Positions 52,504 to 61,300 of a stretch of DNA of 64,000 nucleotides are shown in pieces; position 1 is the stretch's first letter, and the number at the start of each line of letters is the position of its first letter. The translations under genes were made by a program, and so were the position numbers. This stretch comes from an uncultured Collinsella sp. (GTDB lineage Bacteria > Actinomycetota > Coriobacteriia > Coriobacteriales > Coriobacteriaceae), in assembly GCA_902490305.1 (NCBI GenBank), contig CABUDI010000009.1, forward strand, positions 6,289 through 70,288, read 5' to 3'. The notes beneath the pieces are model-generated. The model saw nothing but the letters and a program-made list of their open reading frames with translations, was not told the DNA's origin and ran no database searches.

Positions 52504-54531
52504 CTACGGCCGCTCGTTGGGGGCCAGGCGCTGCATCTTGTTCACGGCCTTGAACTTGGTGAACAGCGGCACGTACTCAAAGCTCACGTTGGAGTTCTCC
52601 AGGCCGTACCAGCGCGCGGGCGTGCCGGCGGCGCGGCGGATGATGTACTTGAGCGTGATGGCCGTGCGCTCGCTGGGCTCCACGTCGCTCTCGGGCGCCA
52701 GCAGCTTGCGGATCATGACGAACTTGAACGTACCGATGTTGCCCGGATCCTTGTAGACCGAGTAGTCGTGCTTTTGCGCGGGCAGCTCGCCGGTGGCGGC
52801 AAGGTCCTGAACGACCTGGCGCAGGTAGGCATTGACGCGCTGGTTGACCTTATAGCCCAGGTACAGATGCACGCGGAAGACGTAGTCGGTGTCGAATGTC
52901 TCAACCGAGTAGGCAAACGTATACGGCTCGTCCATGGTCTCGACGTTGACGAACCACCAGGCGCGGGCACGCTTGGGATGCTTGTCCAGGATCGAGTAGA
53001 CAATGTCGCGGTCGATGTAGTCGGTATGGGTGTCCTTGGTCAGGTACACGATGTTGTCGCTCATGCGCTCGTAGCGATCGTCGTCGCGCAGGCGCTTGAG
53101 CTGCGGCAGGTAGCTACGCAGCGGCAGCAGCGTAAACTGGCGCTGCTCGACCGCCGTGCCGTTGTACCAGCACACCATGACGCCCATGATGAGTGCAGCC
53201 ATGAGGATGGTGAAGTAGCCGCCGTGGAAGAACTTGGTGAGCGAGCTCACGAAGAAGAAGCCTTCGAGCAAAAGGAAGAAGGCCGCGAAGATCCACGGAG
53301 CAACCTTGAGCTTGCGCTCCTCGTGCAGGTAGAAGAAGAGCAGCAGCGTGGTGCACATCATAGTCAGCGTAATGGCAAGGCCGTAGGCGGCTTCCATATG
53401 CGCCGAGTTCTGGAACAGCAGCACCACGATGACGCAGCCCACGAGCATGACGTTGTTGACCATGGGGATGTAGAGCTGGCCCTTGGTCTCGGCAGGGTAG
53501 AAGACCTGCATGTGCGGCATAAGGTCCAGGCGGCTGGCCTCGGACACCAGCGAGAATGCGCCGGTGATGAGCGCCTGCGAGGCGATGATGGCCGCGATGG
53601 TGGAAAGGCCGACGGCAAACGGGCGCAGGCCCGGGGCGAGCATCTGGTAGAACGGGTTGAGGTCGGCAATGCCCATGAGCTCGGGGTTGGCAGCGTTGTT
53701 GATAAGCCAAGCACCCTGGCCCATATAGGAAAGCAGCAGGCAGCACTTAACGAACGGCCAGGTGGCGTAGATGTTGCCGCGGCCGACGTGGCCCATGTCG
53801 GAGTAGAGCGCCTCGGCACCGGTGGTGGCGAGGAAGCAGCTGCCCAGAATCATGATGCCCGCGTGGTTGTTGGGGCTTAGCAAAAAGGCGATGCCGCGCA
53901 CCGGGTTGAGGCACAGCAGCACGGCGGGGTGCTGGAAGACAAAGAACAGACCCGTGCCGCCCAGGAACAGAAACCACAGCGTCATGATGGGACCAAAGGC
54001 GTGACCGATCTTGGCCGTACCGATGCGCTGTACCAAGAAGAGCGCGATGATGATGGCGAGCGTAATGGCGACGACGCGGCCCTGGTCATCGCCCAGCACG
54101 GCATGGACCGCCGGGATGGTGCGCAGGCCCTCGATGGCCGTGGTAACGGTAACGGCCGGCGTCAGGATGCCGTCGGCGAGCAGCGCGGCGCCACCCAGCA
54201 TGGCGGGGATGATAAGCCACTTGCCGCAGCGCTTGACCAGGCTGTACAGGGCAAAGATGCCGCCCTCACCATGGTTATCGGCGCGCAGCGAGATGAGCAC
54301 ATACTTGATGGTGGTCAGCAGCGTGACCGTCCACACGACAAGGGAGAGCGCGCCAAGCACGAACTCCTCCGTCACACTTCCGATGCCGCCGTTGCCGGCA
54401 ACGAGCGCCTTGGTTACATACATAGGGCTGGTGCCGATATCGCCGTACACCACGCCCAGCGTGACGAGCATCGCCGAGATGCTCACAGGAATCGCAGCGT
54501 GCGAGGCTGCCTCCTTGGCCTTTTGTTCCAT
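52504..54531 (-). CDS. kup: Low-affinity potassium transporter Kup
   Basis: K+/H+ symporter of the KUP/HAK/KT family. From the ATG at 54531 (GGGAGG upstream) it is 675 residues: about twelve membrane helices (1-470) then a cytoplasmic domain. VVYGDIGTSPMYV near 28-40 is the family signature, GEGGIFALYSLV near 87-98 holds conserved acidic/Gly residues, and GADGILTPAV-like LLADGILTPAVTV near 117-129 follows. The C-terminal 200 residues are the regulatory domain. With the nearby KdpDE-like system it forms a K+ homeostasis cluster. Confidence 0.95.
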   Translation of the reverse strand: MEQKAKEAASHAAIPVSISAMLVTLGVVYGDIGTSPMYVTKALVAGNGGIGSVTEEFVLGALSLVVWTVTLLTTIKYVLISLRADNHGEGGIFALYSLVKRCGKWLIIPAMLGGAALLADGILTPAVTVTTAIEGLRTIPAVHAVLGDDQGRVVAITLAIIIALFLVQRIGTAKIGHAFGPIMTLWFLFLGGTGLFFVFQHPAVLLCLNPVRGIAFLLSPNNHAGIMILGSCFLATTGAEALYSDMGHVGRGNIYATWPFVKCCLLLSYMGQGAWLINNAANPELMGIADLNPFYQMLAPGLRPFAVGLSTIAAIIASQALITGAFSLVSEASRLDLMPHMQVFYPAETKGQLYIPMVNNVMLVGCVIVVLLFQNSAHMEAAYGLAITLTMMCTTLLLFFYLHEERKLKVAPWIFAAFFLLLEGFFFVSSLTKFFHGGYFTILMAALIMGVMVCWYNGTAVEQRQFTLLPLRSYLPQLKRLRDDDRYERMSDNIVYLTKDTHTDYIDRDIVYSILDKHPKRARAWWFVNVETMDEPYTFAYSVETFDTDYVFRVHLYLGYKVNQRVNAYLRQVVQDLAATGELPAQKHDYSVYKDPGNIGTFKFVMIRKLLAPESDVEPSERTAITLKYIIRRAAGTPARWYGLENSNVSFEYVPLFTKFKAVNKMQRLAPNERP

Positions 54532-54566
54532 AAGCCGGTTTCCTCCCAACTTTAATGTTCGAAGGA

Positions 54567-54572
54567 ATTATA
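54567..54572 (-). promoter_or_regulatory. Candidate -10 box of kup
   Basis: Perfect TATAAT on the minus strand 36 nt before the kup start; the -35 region (about CATTCA) is weak, suggesting help from an activator. Confidence 0.4.
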
Positions 54573-54655
54573 GGTAATCGGCCCATGTTTGAATGGCACT
54601 GTTTTCCCAGCTAAATAAACATTTATACGGCCTTTAGGCCACCGCGGCGATATGA

Positions 54656-54688
54656 AATGTGACAAAGGGACTGCCCCTTTGTCACATT
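54656..54688. repeat. Family-A palindrome
   Basis: AATGTGACAAAGGGACTGCC then CCTTTGTCACATT, 14-bp arms, abutting the nitroreductase stop codon and 120 nt from kup. Confidence 0.75.
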
Positions 54689-54690
54689 CG

Positions 54691-55563
54691 TCATTTTCCA
54701 AGCCAGTTTTTGAACCACCATTCCATGGATCGGCTCATCTCGGCCATAAAGGGACTCGTGTGCTTGCGGGTATAGATGTCCACGACGCGCTCCCCCACCT
54801 CGCGGGCATGCGGACGGAACATTGCGTCCATCTCGGCCACCTGCGCGTCCATGGTCGCGGCATCCGCGCGGCAGTAGCGCTCCTCGTGCACCAGGTTCAC
54901 CACGGGGTGCGCAATGGCCGGACGCTCCTTACGGGGCGTGCCGATGATGAGCATCGACAGCGGCATGGTATACGGAGGCAGATCCAGCAGCTCGGCCACT
55001 TCCTCGGCATTCTCGACGACATCGCCGATGTAGCAGCTTCCCAGCCCCAGGGCCTCGGCGGCGACCACGGCATTTTGCGCGGCGATCACGGCGTCCTGTG
55101 CCGCGATGGCAAAGTCACCCAGACCCGGCGCACGACGGGGCGACTTGCCCGTACGCTCTACAAACTCGGGCTCAAAACAGCCCACATGCTCAAACAGATC
55201 GATCCACTTGGCATAATCGACCACAAATATAAGTGCCCAGGGAGCCTTGGCGATCATAGGCTGGTGGTCGCACAGGTCGGCCAGACGGTCCAGCGTAGCC
55301 TGCTCGCGAATGCTCACGATGGAATACATCATCATGGCGCCCGCCGACGGTGCGCGGCTCGCCGCATGCAAGATCGCCGCCCGCTGCTCGTCGGTCACCG
55401 CTACGGGACGGTCGTCGTCATCGCGCGCGAAGGCACGCGTAGACGAGCGATGCTCCAAAATGTCCAGCACCGCGTTGCCCGTAGTCTCGACCGGATAGCC
55501 GCACATATCCACGCCCGCAGCTCCGTCGCCGCCCATGTCCGCCTTGCAAACCTGCTCGCTCAT
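54691..55563 (-). CDS. Nitroreductase-family protein
   Basis: FMN-dependent reductase fold, 290 residues. HRSSTRAFARDD near 38-49 and SRAPSAGAMMMYS near 69-81 bind FMN; AAEALGLGSCYIGDV near 167-181 is the second flavin/NAD region. The C-terminal 60 residues, with RPHAREVGERVVDIYTRKH, extend beyond typical members. Substrate unknown. GAGG lies upstream of the ATG. Confidence 0.88.
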   Translation of the reverse strand: MSEQVCKADMGGDGAAGVDMCGYPVETTGNAVLDILEHRSSTRAFARDDDDRPVAVTDEQRAAILHAASRAPSAGAMMMYSIVSIREQATLDRLADLCDHQPMIAKAPWALIFVVDYAKWIDLFEHVGCFEPEFVERTGKSPRRAPGLGDFAIAAQDAVIAAQNAVVAAEALGLGSCYIGDVVENAEEVAELLDLPPYTMPLSMLIIGTPRKERPAIAHPVVNLVHEERYCRADAATMDAQVAEMDAMFRPHAREVGERVVDIYTRKHTSPFMAEMSRSMEWWFKNWLGK

Positions 55564-55776
55564 CGCCTCATCCTCGTCATTTCTTTAAGAAGCCTTTACG
55601 TTTCCGTGTAATTCCCGTCCATTATCGCGCAGGTCGACACTCCATTGCGCAACACCGCCACACCCGCGCGTTATTATGGCTGGTTGTTGTGCGCAGCCCT
55701 CAAACGCTGCGCATATCTTGGTAACAATCGGGTAAACCCCCGCTTTCGTAGGTTTTAGTTTGTGAGGAGTCTCAGC

Positions 55777-58077
55777 ATGTTCGCAGCCGCCATCTCGCTC
55801 ATCGGTCTTGCGGCGACCGTCTACCTTGTTTTGCGCGAGGCCAAGGCCATTCGCGCTCAGTCGGGCACCGTTGCCAAAAGCGCCATCGCCTGGAGCGTCG
55901 CCTTCGGCCTGTTCCAGCTCTTCTTGACCGTCTGGGGCGCTATTGGCCTCGTGGCACAGAACGAGCCGCTCGCCTTTGTGATGCTCATCCTGACCAACGC
56001 CATCCTCACCGGCTGCGCCTGGGCCAGCATCGCCCGCGATCGCATCGCCCCGCGCGTCTTTGCGTTCGCCAAGCCCGACGCCCCCGCCCCCACCGGCAAG
56101 CTCGCCCGCCTGCGCGGCGCCTTTGTGGGCAAACCACTCGTCGCCGCCGTCCTGTGCCTGCTGCTCGCCGGCGTCTTTGCGCTGCTGGGCATGGAGGTCT
56201 CGTCCAACCACGACTTTACCTGGGTCTACCCCCTGTGCATCCTGCTCGAGTGGGCCATCATCACCGTGCTCATGACCGGCCTGTTCTTCCTATTCCAGCG
56301 CCACGGCGCAGCTCCCGCGGTCTTGGCCTTTGCCCTCTTTGTCCTGGGCATTGCCGAGTTCTTCGTCATCACGTTTAAATCCATGCCCATCCAGCCGGGC
56401 GACCTTTCGGCCATCTCCACCGCCGCCGCGGTCGCCGGCAACGGCTACACCTTCTCGATCTCGCTGTTCTGCGTGCTATCCATGGGCTTTACCGCCATCT
56501 CGATGCTGCTGTGCGAGTACGCCGGCATCGTGGCGCCGCACCGCCAGAAGGGTGCCGCCAACGCCAAGCGCATGCTGCTCACCAACCTGCTCGTGGCCGT
56601 GCTGTGCCTGGGCGGCGTGACCGCGCACGTCACGCTCATCGACTACTACAACACCCTCGGCATCACCGTCTACACCTGGCGCCCGCTCGAGAGCTACTGG
56701 CGCGAGGGCTACCTGCCCGCATTTATTAGTGCCGCGCAGTCCATCAAGCCGCCTAAACCCGCCGACTACTCTGTCGACGACGCCAAGGCCACGCTCAAAA
56801 AGTACGCCAAGGCCTATGACAAGTCCGATGCCGCCAAGAGCGACGAGCGCGCCGCCGCAAAGGAGCAGTTCGATAGCGAGAAGCCCACGGTCATCGCCAT
56901 CATGAACGAGACCTTCTCGGATCTGTCGATCTACCAGAACATGCACGCCGGCTACGAGGGCCCGCAGTACTTTAAGAGCCTGTCCAACTGCCTCAGCCGC
57001 GGCAAGCTCTACGTGAGCGCCTACGGTGGCGGCACCGCCAATACCGAGTTTGAGTTTATGACCGGCAACTCCATGGCCAACCTGGGCTCGGGCGTGTACC
57101 CCTACACCATCTACAACATGGAAACGACCGGTAATCTGGCAGAGCAGTTCAAATCGCTCGGCTATTCCACCACGGCCATGCACCCCAACCACGCGACCAA
57201 TTGGAACCGCGAGAACGTCTACAAGGACTTTGGCTTTGACCAGTTCCTGTCCATCAACGATTTCCAGGGAGCCGACACCCTGCGCGGTATGGTGACCGAC
57301 CAGGCTACCTACGACAAGATTCTTGAGCTGCTCGACCAGAACGCCGATCCGCAGTTTATCTTCGACGTGACCATGCAGAACCACTCGGGCTACGATACGG
57401 GCCTGCTGCCGGTCGACAAGCAGATGCACCTGAACATCGACACGACCGACCTGGACACCAAGACCGTCGAGGACGGCACGCTGTCCGATGTCGACGAGTA
57501 TGTCTCGTGCATCGAGCAGTCCGACCAGGCGCTTCGCTACTTCCTCAACGCCCTGAGCAAGCTCGACCGTAAGGTGGTCGTGGTGTTCTGGGGCGACCAC
57601 CAGCCGTTCTTCCCGTCCAAGTTCAACGACAAGTGGTTTACCGGCGAAGACGATGCCACGCACCAGGAACGTCTGTGGCAGACCGACTACATCATCTGGG
57701 CCAACTACGACGTTGCCGGCTGCGACCAGACGAGCGAGGTCGACGACCTGTCCACCAACTACTTGTCCACCCAGCTGATGCAACTGATCGGCGCACCGCT
57801 GACCGACTACCAGAAGGCGCACATGACGCTGCGCGAGTCGCTGCCCGCCATTAACTCCGTCGGCTACGAGGACGCCAGCCTGCGCTGGGCGCTCTCCTCC
57901 AACGTCACCGGTGACGACGCCGCAGCAGCAGCCGCCACCAAGGCGCGCGAGGATTACGCCAAGATGCAGTATTACGAGATGTTCCGCGACGGCAAGAACG
58001 TCTACACCGAGCACTTCCAGACCGAGGCCAACGAGACCGACCCCAACCTGGCGCCGGGCACGACCAAGATCAAGTAG
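55777..58077 (+). CDS. LTA-synthase-family phosphoglycerol transferase
   Basis: Membrane enzyme that transfers phosphoglycerol to a growing polymer or glycolipid outside the cell. From the ATG at 55777 (GAGGAG 7 nt upstream) it is 766 residues. About seven membrane segments (1-290) precede an extracellular sulfatase-like domain: metal-site Glu378 (IAIMNETFSDLS), catalytic Thr420 in SAYGGGTANTEFEFMTG, and VVFWGDHQPFF near 590 with the metal Asp/His. So the active site is complete. Found next to a wall-anchored protein gene, it points to envelope assembly. Confidence 0.92.
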   Translation: MFAAAISLIGLAATVYLVLREAKAIRAQSGTVAKSAIAWSVAFGLFQLFLTVWGAIGLVAQNEPLAFVMLILTNAILTGCAWASIARDRIAPRVFAFAKPDAPAPTGKLARLRGAFVGKPLVAAVLCLLLAGVFALLGMEVSSNHDFTWVYPLCILLEWAIITVLMTGLFFLFQRHGAAPAVLAFALFVLGIAEFFVITFKSMPIQPGDLSAISTAAAVAGNGYTFSISLFCVLSMGFTAISMLLCEYAGIVAPHRQKGAANAKRMLLTNLLVAVLCLGGVTAHVTLIDYYNTLGITVYTWRPLESYWREGYLPAFISAAQSIKPPKPADYSVDDAKATLKKYAKAYDKSDAAKSDERAAAKEQFDSEKPTVIAIMNETFSDLSIYQNMHAGYEGPQYFKSLSNCLSRGKLYVSAYGGGTANTEFEFMTGNSMANLGSGVYPYTIYNMETTGNLAEQFKSLGYSTTAMHPNHATNWNRENVYKDFGFDQFLSINDFQGADTLRGMVTDQATYDKILELLDQNADPQFIFDVTMQNHSGYDTGLLPVDKQMHLNIDTTDLDTKTVEDGTLSDVDEYVSCIEQSDQALRYFLNALSKLDRKVVVVFWGDHQPFFPSKFNDKWFTGEDDATHQERLWQTDYIIWANYDVAGCDQTSEVDDLSTNYLSTQLMQLIGAPLTDYQKAHMTLRESLPAINSVGYEDASLRWALSSNVTGDDAAAAAATKAREDYAKMQYYEMFRDGKNVYTEHFQTEANETDPNLAPGTTKIK

Positions 58078-58104
58078 CGGGTCGCTGCGGGTCTATCCCG
58101 GTTC

Positions 58105-58235
58105 GTCTGCCCGGGCGGCGCGGAATGTAAGGTTCCCTGCTCGGGCAGTCCTGCTCGCACGGAGAGCACATTAAGTGCTCTCCGGCTCGTGCGGAACTCG
58201 CGATGAACCTTACATTCCGCGCCGCCCGGGCAGAC
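58105..58235 (-). ncRNA. Long-armed structured element, copy 1
   Basis: Perfect 31-bp arms (58105-58135 with 58205-58235; GTCTGCCCGGGCGGCGCGGA... and complement) around a core read on the minus strand: ATCGCGAGTTCCGCACG, an inner hairpin with loop CACTTAATGTG, then GCAGGACTG and GAGCAGGGAAC. The same core lies in 63117-63245 inside different arms. Lies in the 320-nt gap after the LTA-synthase-family gene. Confidence 0.5.
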
Positions 58236-58332
58236 GCCTTGTTGTTGGAGCGCGGCTTGTCATGGGGAGTATTCGGAGTGTCTCTGGTTGAATCGGGCTC
58301 TTGCCTTGAAGACTCTGATTTCTAATAAAGAG

Positions 58333-58371
58333 AAAACCCGGGTGGCCTGTTTTTTGGCTACCCGGGTTTTT
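58333..58371. terminator. Bidirectional terminator between ltaS-like and surface-protein genes
   Basis: Stem AAAACCCGGGTGGCC/GGCTACCCGGGTTTT (58333-58347/58356-58370), one G-T pair; TTTTT on the plus strand and TTTTC on the minus strand. Serves both convergent genes. Confidence 0.9.
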
Positions 58372-58397
58372 GGGTTGTCGATATGTTCGACTGGCTA

Positions 58398-61300
58398 CTA
58401 GTGGGTCTTGCGGCGCTTGATCAGCATGATGAGGGCTATCACTACGAGCGTTGCTCCCGCTGCTGCAGCGGTGGCGACCAGGGCGAATGTTTGATCGCCG
58501 GTGTTTGCGAGGTTCTTCGCTGTGGTCGTAGTCTTGACCTTGGTGTCGGTCTTAGCTCCGTTGTCGGACTTGGGCTTGTCCGGGTTCGTCGGGGTCTCAG
58601 GAGTCTCGGGGTCCTTTGAGCCTTCGGAATCGGTTGGACCGGCGGTGTTTACCAGCGTATGGTCTAGGAACTTCTTGGCGCCCGCACTTGCCTGTGAGAA
58701 CAGGCGGCGCGTGCGGATCGGGGTGGCATTCACCGTTGTGGGTGCTGTCTCCTCGGTCGCGATATTCACGAGCGTCACACCGGTATCGAGGCCAACATCG
58801 TTGTAACCCACATGGCAGTAGTACTGCGCGCCGTCATCATCTGCGGTCAGGTCAATCCCAAGCGTCGAGGCCGTCCCGGCTGCGAGGTTGCCATCGGCAG
58901 CCACACGCTTGAACTCGGTCTCGCCGCGACCCTTGCGACACCACATATATGTCGGCGCCAGCTCCGTTTCGCTACCGTCGGCACCGAGCTGCGTCACGTT
59001 GCCGATAGCCGAGAGCGTTAGGTGGCTTCCCGCCGCGCGCTCAACCGAGGATTCGTATTCGACACTCTCCCCCTCTTCAACATCCGCCGCAGGTCCGCTC
59101 ACGCTCATCGTCATGCCCTCGGGCATGGTCTTGACCGTGATGATTGCCGAGCGAATGCCCGTTTCGTTCGTTGAACCATTCTTAACGGCGGCAATGGCAA
59201 ATCGATACTCCGTATTGGGCTGCAACCCATCCCAGATAAGCGAGGTCTGCGTGTTGTCGGCGATCTTCCAGCTGTTGACGACCGCGTCCGCCGCATTGCT
59301 CTGCAGCATGCCCACGCCGTAGCTAAAGCCGTCTTTCTTTGCCAGCACATCGTCCCAGCTAAAGGAGATGCTTGTCGAATCAACGGCATTTGCCGTAAAG
59401 CCCGTCACGGCAGGCGCGTCGGGTACCTGGACGTCCTTGACGTCATAGCCCACAATCCAGAACTGATCGGTGTCCTTGGTTCCGAGCTTGTCACCCGAGT
59501 CGGCCTCAAACTTGTCGACATCTACCGCGTTGACGCCCAGGCGCCATGCAAAACCGTACTTGTTCTGCGCGGCCTCGGGCAGGTTGTCGACGGTGCCGCC
59601 GTATTCGGTCGATTCACTCGAGGAGTTACCCGTAGTAAAGCCGGCGTTGGCACCAAAGCACAGGCCGCCAAATAACTCGTGCTTTGCAAGCTTCGCGCCC
59701 ATGACAACGCTGCCGTTCAGCGTAAAGCCGTACTCAAACTCCTGCTCCTCGCCCTCCTCGACTTCGATGGTCTGCGTAGTGCTCGCCCCCGACTGCGCGA
59801 CAGCACCGCTATACCCATCGTGCGTGTAGGCGCGCGTTACGCCAGGCTTGCCCAGACCAAAGGAATCCCCAACGGGAGTCTCGCCGTTGAGCGTCGTTTG
59901 ATAGGTTCCGGGTTCTCCCGACCGGTTGGTCAAAAAGTAGCTGAGCGGCGTCATATTGTGCTGTTTGGCAATGCGGTCATAGGCCTCGACATTAACGACC
60001 GAGGTCTGCGCGCCGAGCGACACGGGCGCCGCCATCACGCCCTTGCCACCAGTTTCCTCATTTTCGATCTCATACTCGTAATAGACCATCGGAATCGTGT
60101 AGAGCACGGCCTTGTCACCCTCGCCGGCATGCGACTCATAGCTTACGCTTGCGCTGACCGTGCGCTCGCTCCGGTAGTCATAGCATCCCTCGGCGGCAAA
60201 ATCGACTGAAGCATTCATCGCGACCAGGGGCGGACCGGTCTGCACCTCGACGGCAACGCCCAACTCGGCGCCAATGGTATAGCCCTGGGATGTCCCCGTG
60301 CCCTTTTCCTCTCCGTATGACGTGCCGCCCAACACCAGATAGCCGTATGCCTGCTCCAGATCCTCAACATAGGGCGCATCCTGCAGCACGGCAAGCACGC
60401 GCGGGTTGGTATAGACCTTGTAGCGGTCTTTGTACGTGATCTTGACGCTGTCGTTGTCGACATCGGGCAGCGCGAGCGAGATAAATGTGCCATAGGTAGT
60501 GCCGCGACGGTTGCTCTCGCTAATCACCTGCTCCTCGCCGCGGCGCACCTTTCCGTTCTCGTCGAGCGAAAAATGCGAGGCGGTCATCCAATAGTAGTCA
60601 TCGTTCTTGCGCAGGTCCTCGTCGCGGTGCTTGCCCACCACGGCGATAAAGCTCTCGTTATAGCGGTCCGAACCCGAGACGCTGCCCGCCTTGACGTCGC
60701 TGATCCACACCTGCTCTATACCCTTGTGGTCATGCTTGTTGCTGCTGTTGTATTGCTGACCGCTCATGCTCATGGTTCCGACCATGGACCCCAAGCCCTG
60801 AGCCCCGCTCTGTGCCGTGTTGCAGGCAAAGTCGCGGAACACATCGCCGCCCACGAGCACCTCGTCGACCGCCAGCTGCTCGGACAGGCCGTCAAGGTTG
60901 GCAGTGGCAAGGGCAATAGGCGCCAAGGTGCACGGATAGCGCTTATCCTGAGCGCTATCCTTCCATGCGCTGTTGGGCACATGCATCAGCCCATAGGAGG
61001 CGAGGAGCCCGTCTCTGTATTCCTTGCAATCGGAAAGCTTGAACTCGCCAGACTCCGAGTCAAAATACGCGTAGCGGTACAGCGCGCCGTACAGCCCCTT
61101 GCTGCCGTCAGAAGCGCCGTAATCAAAAGCGCTGCGTTGCCAGTCATAGCCCGCAAGAATAAGGCCCGTGACGGTTTCACCCGTCTTCTTTCCTTCTTCA
61201 TCGTAGGCGGCAAACGTGCCGAACGTCGCATTCGCAGCGACCATGGTCTTGCCGTTCGCGGAGAGGGAGATTGCGCCCGCGTCGCCCAGAGCATCGACAT

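Noticed and set aside
54532..54655. Cyclic-di-AMP (ydaO-type) riboswitch upstream of kup
   Set aside because: The gap is too short and lacks the conserved paired blocks of that class.
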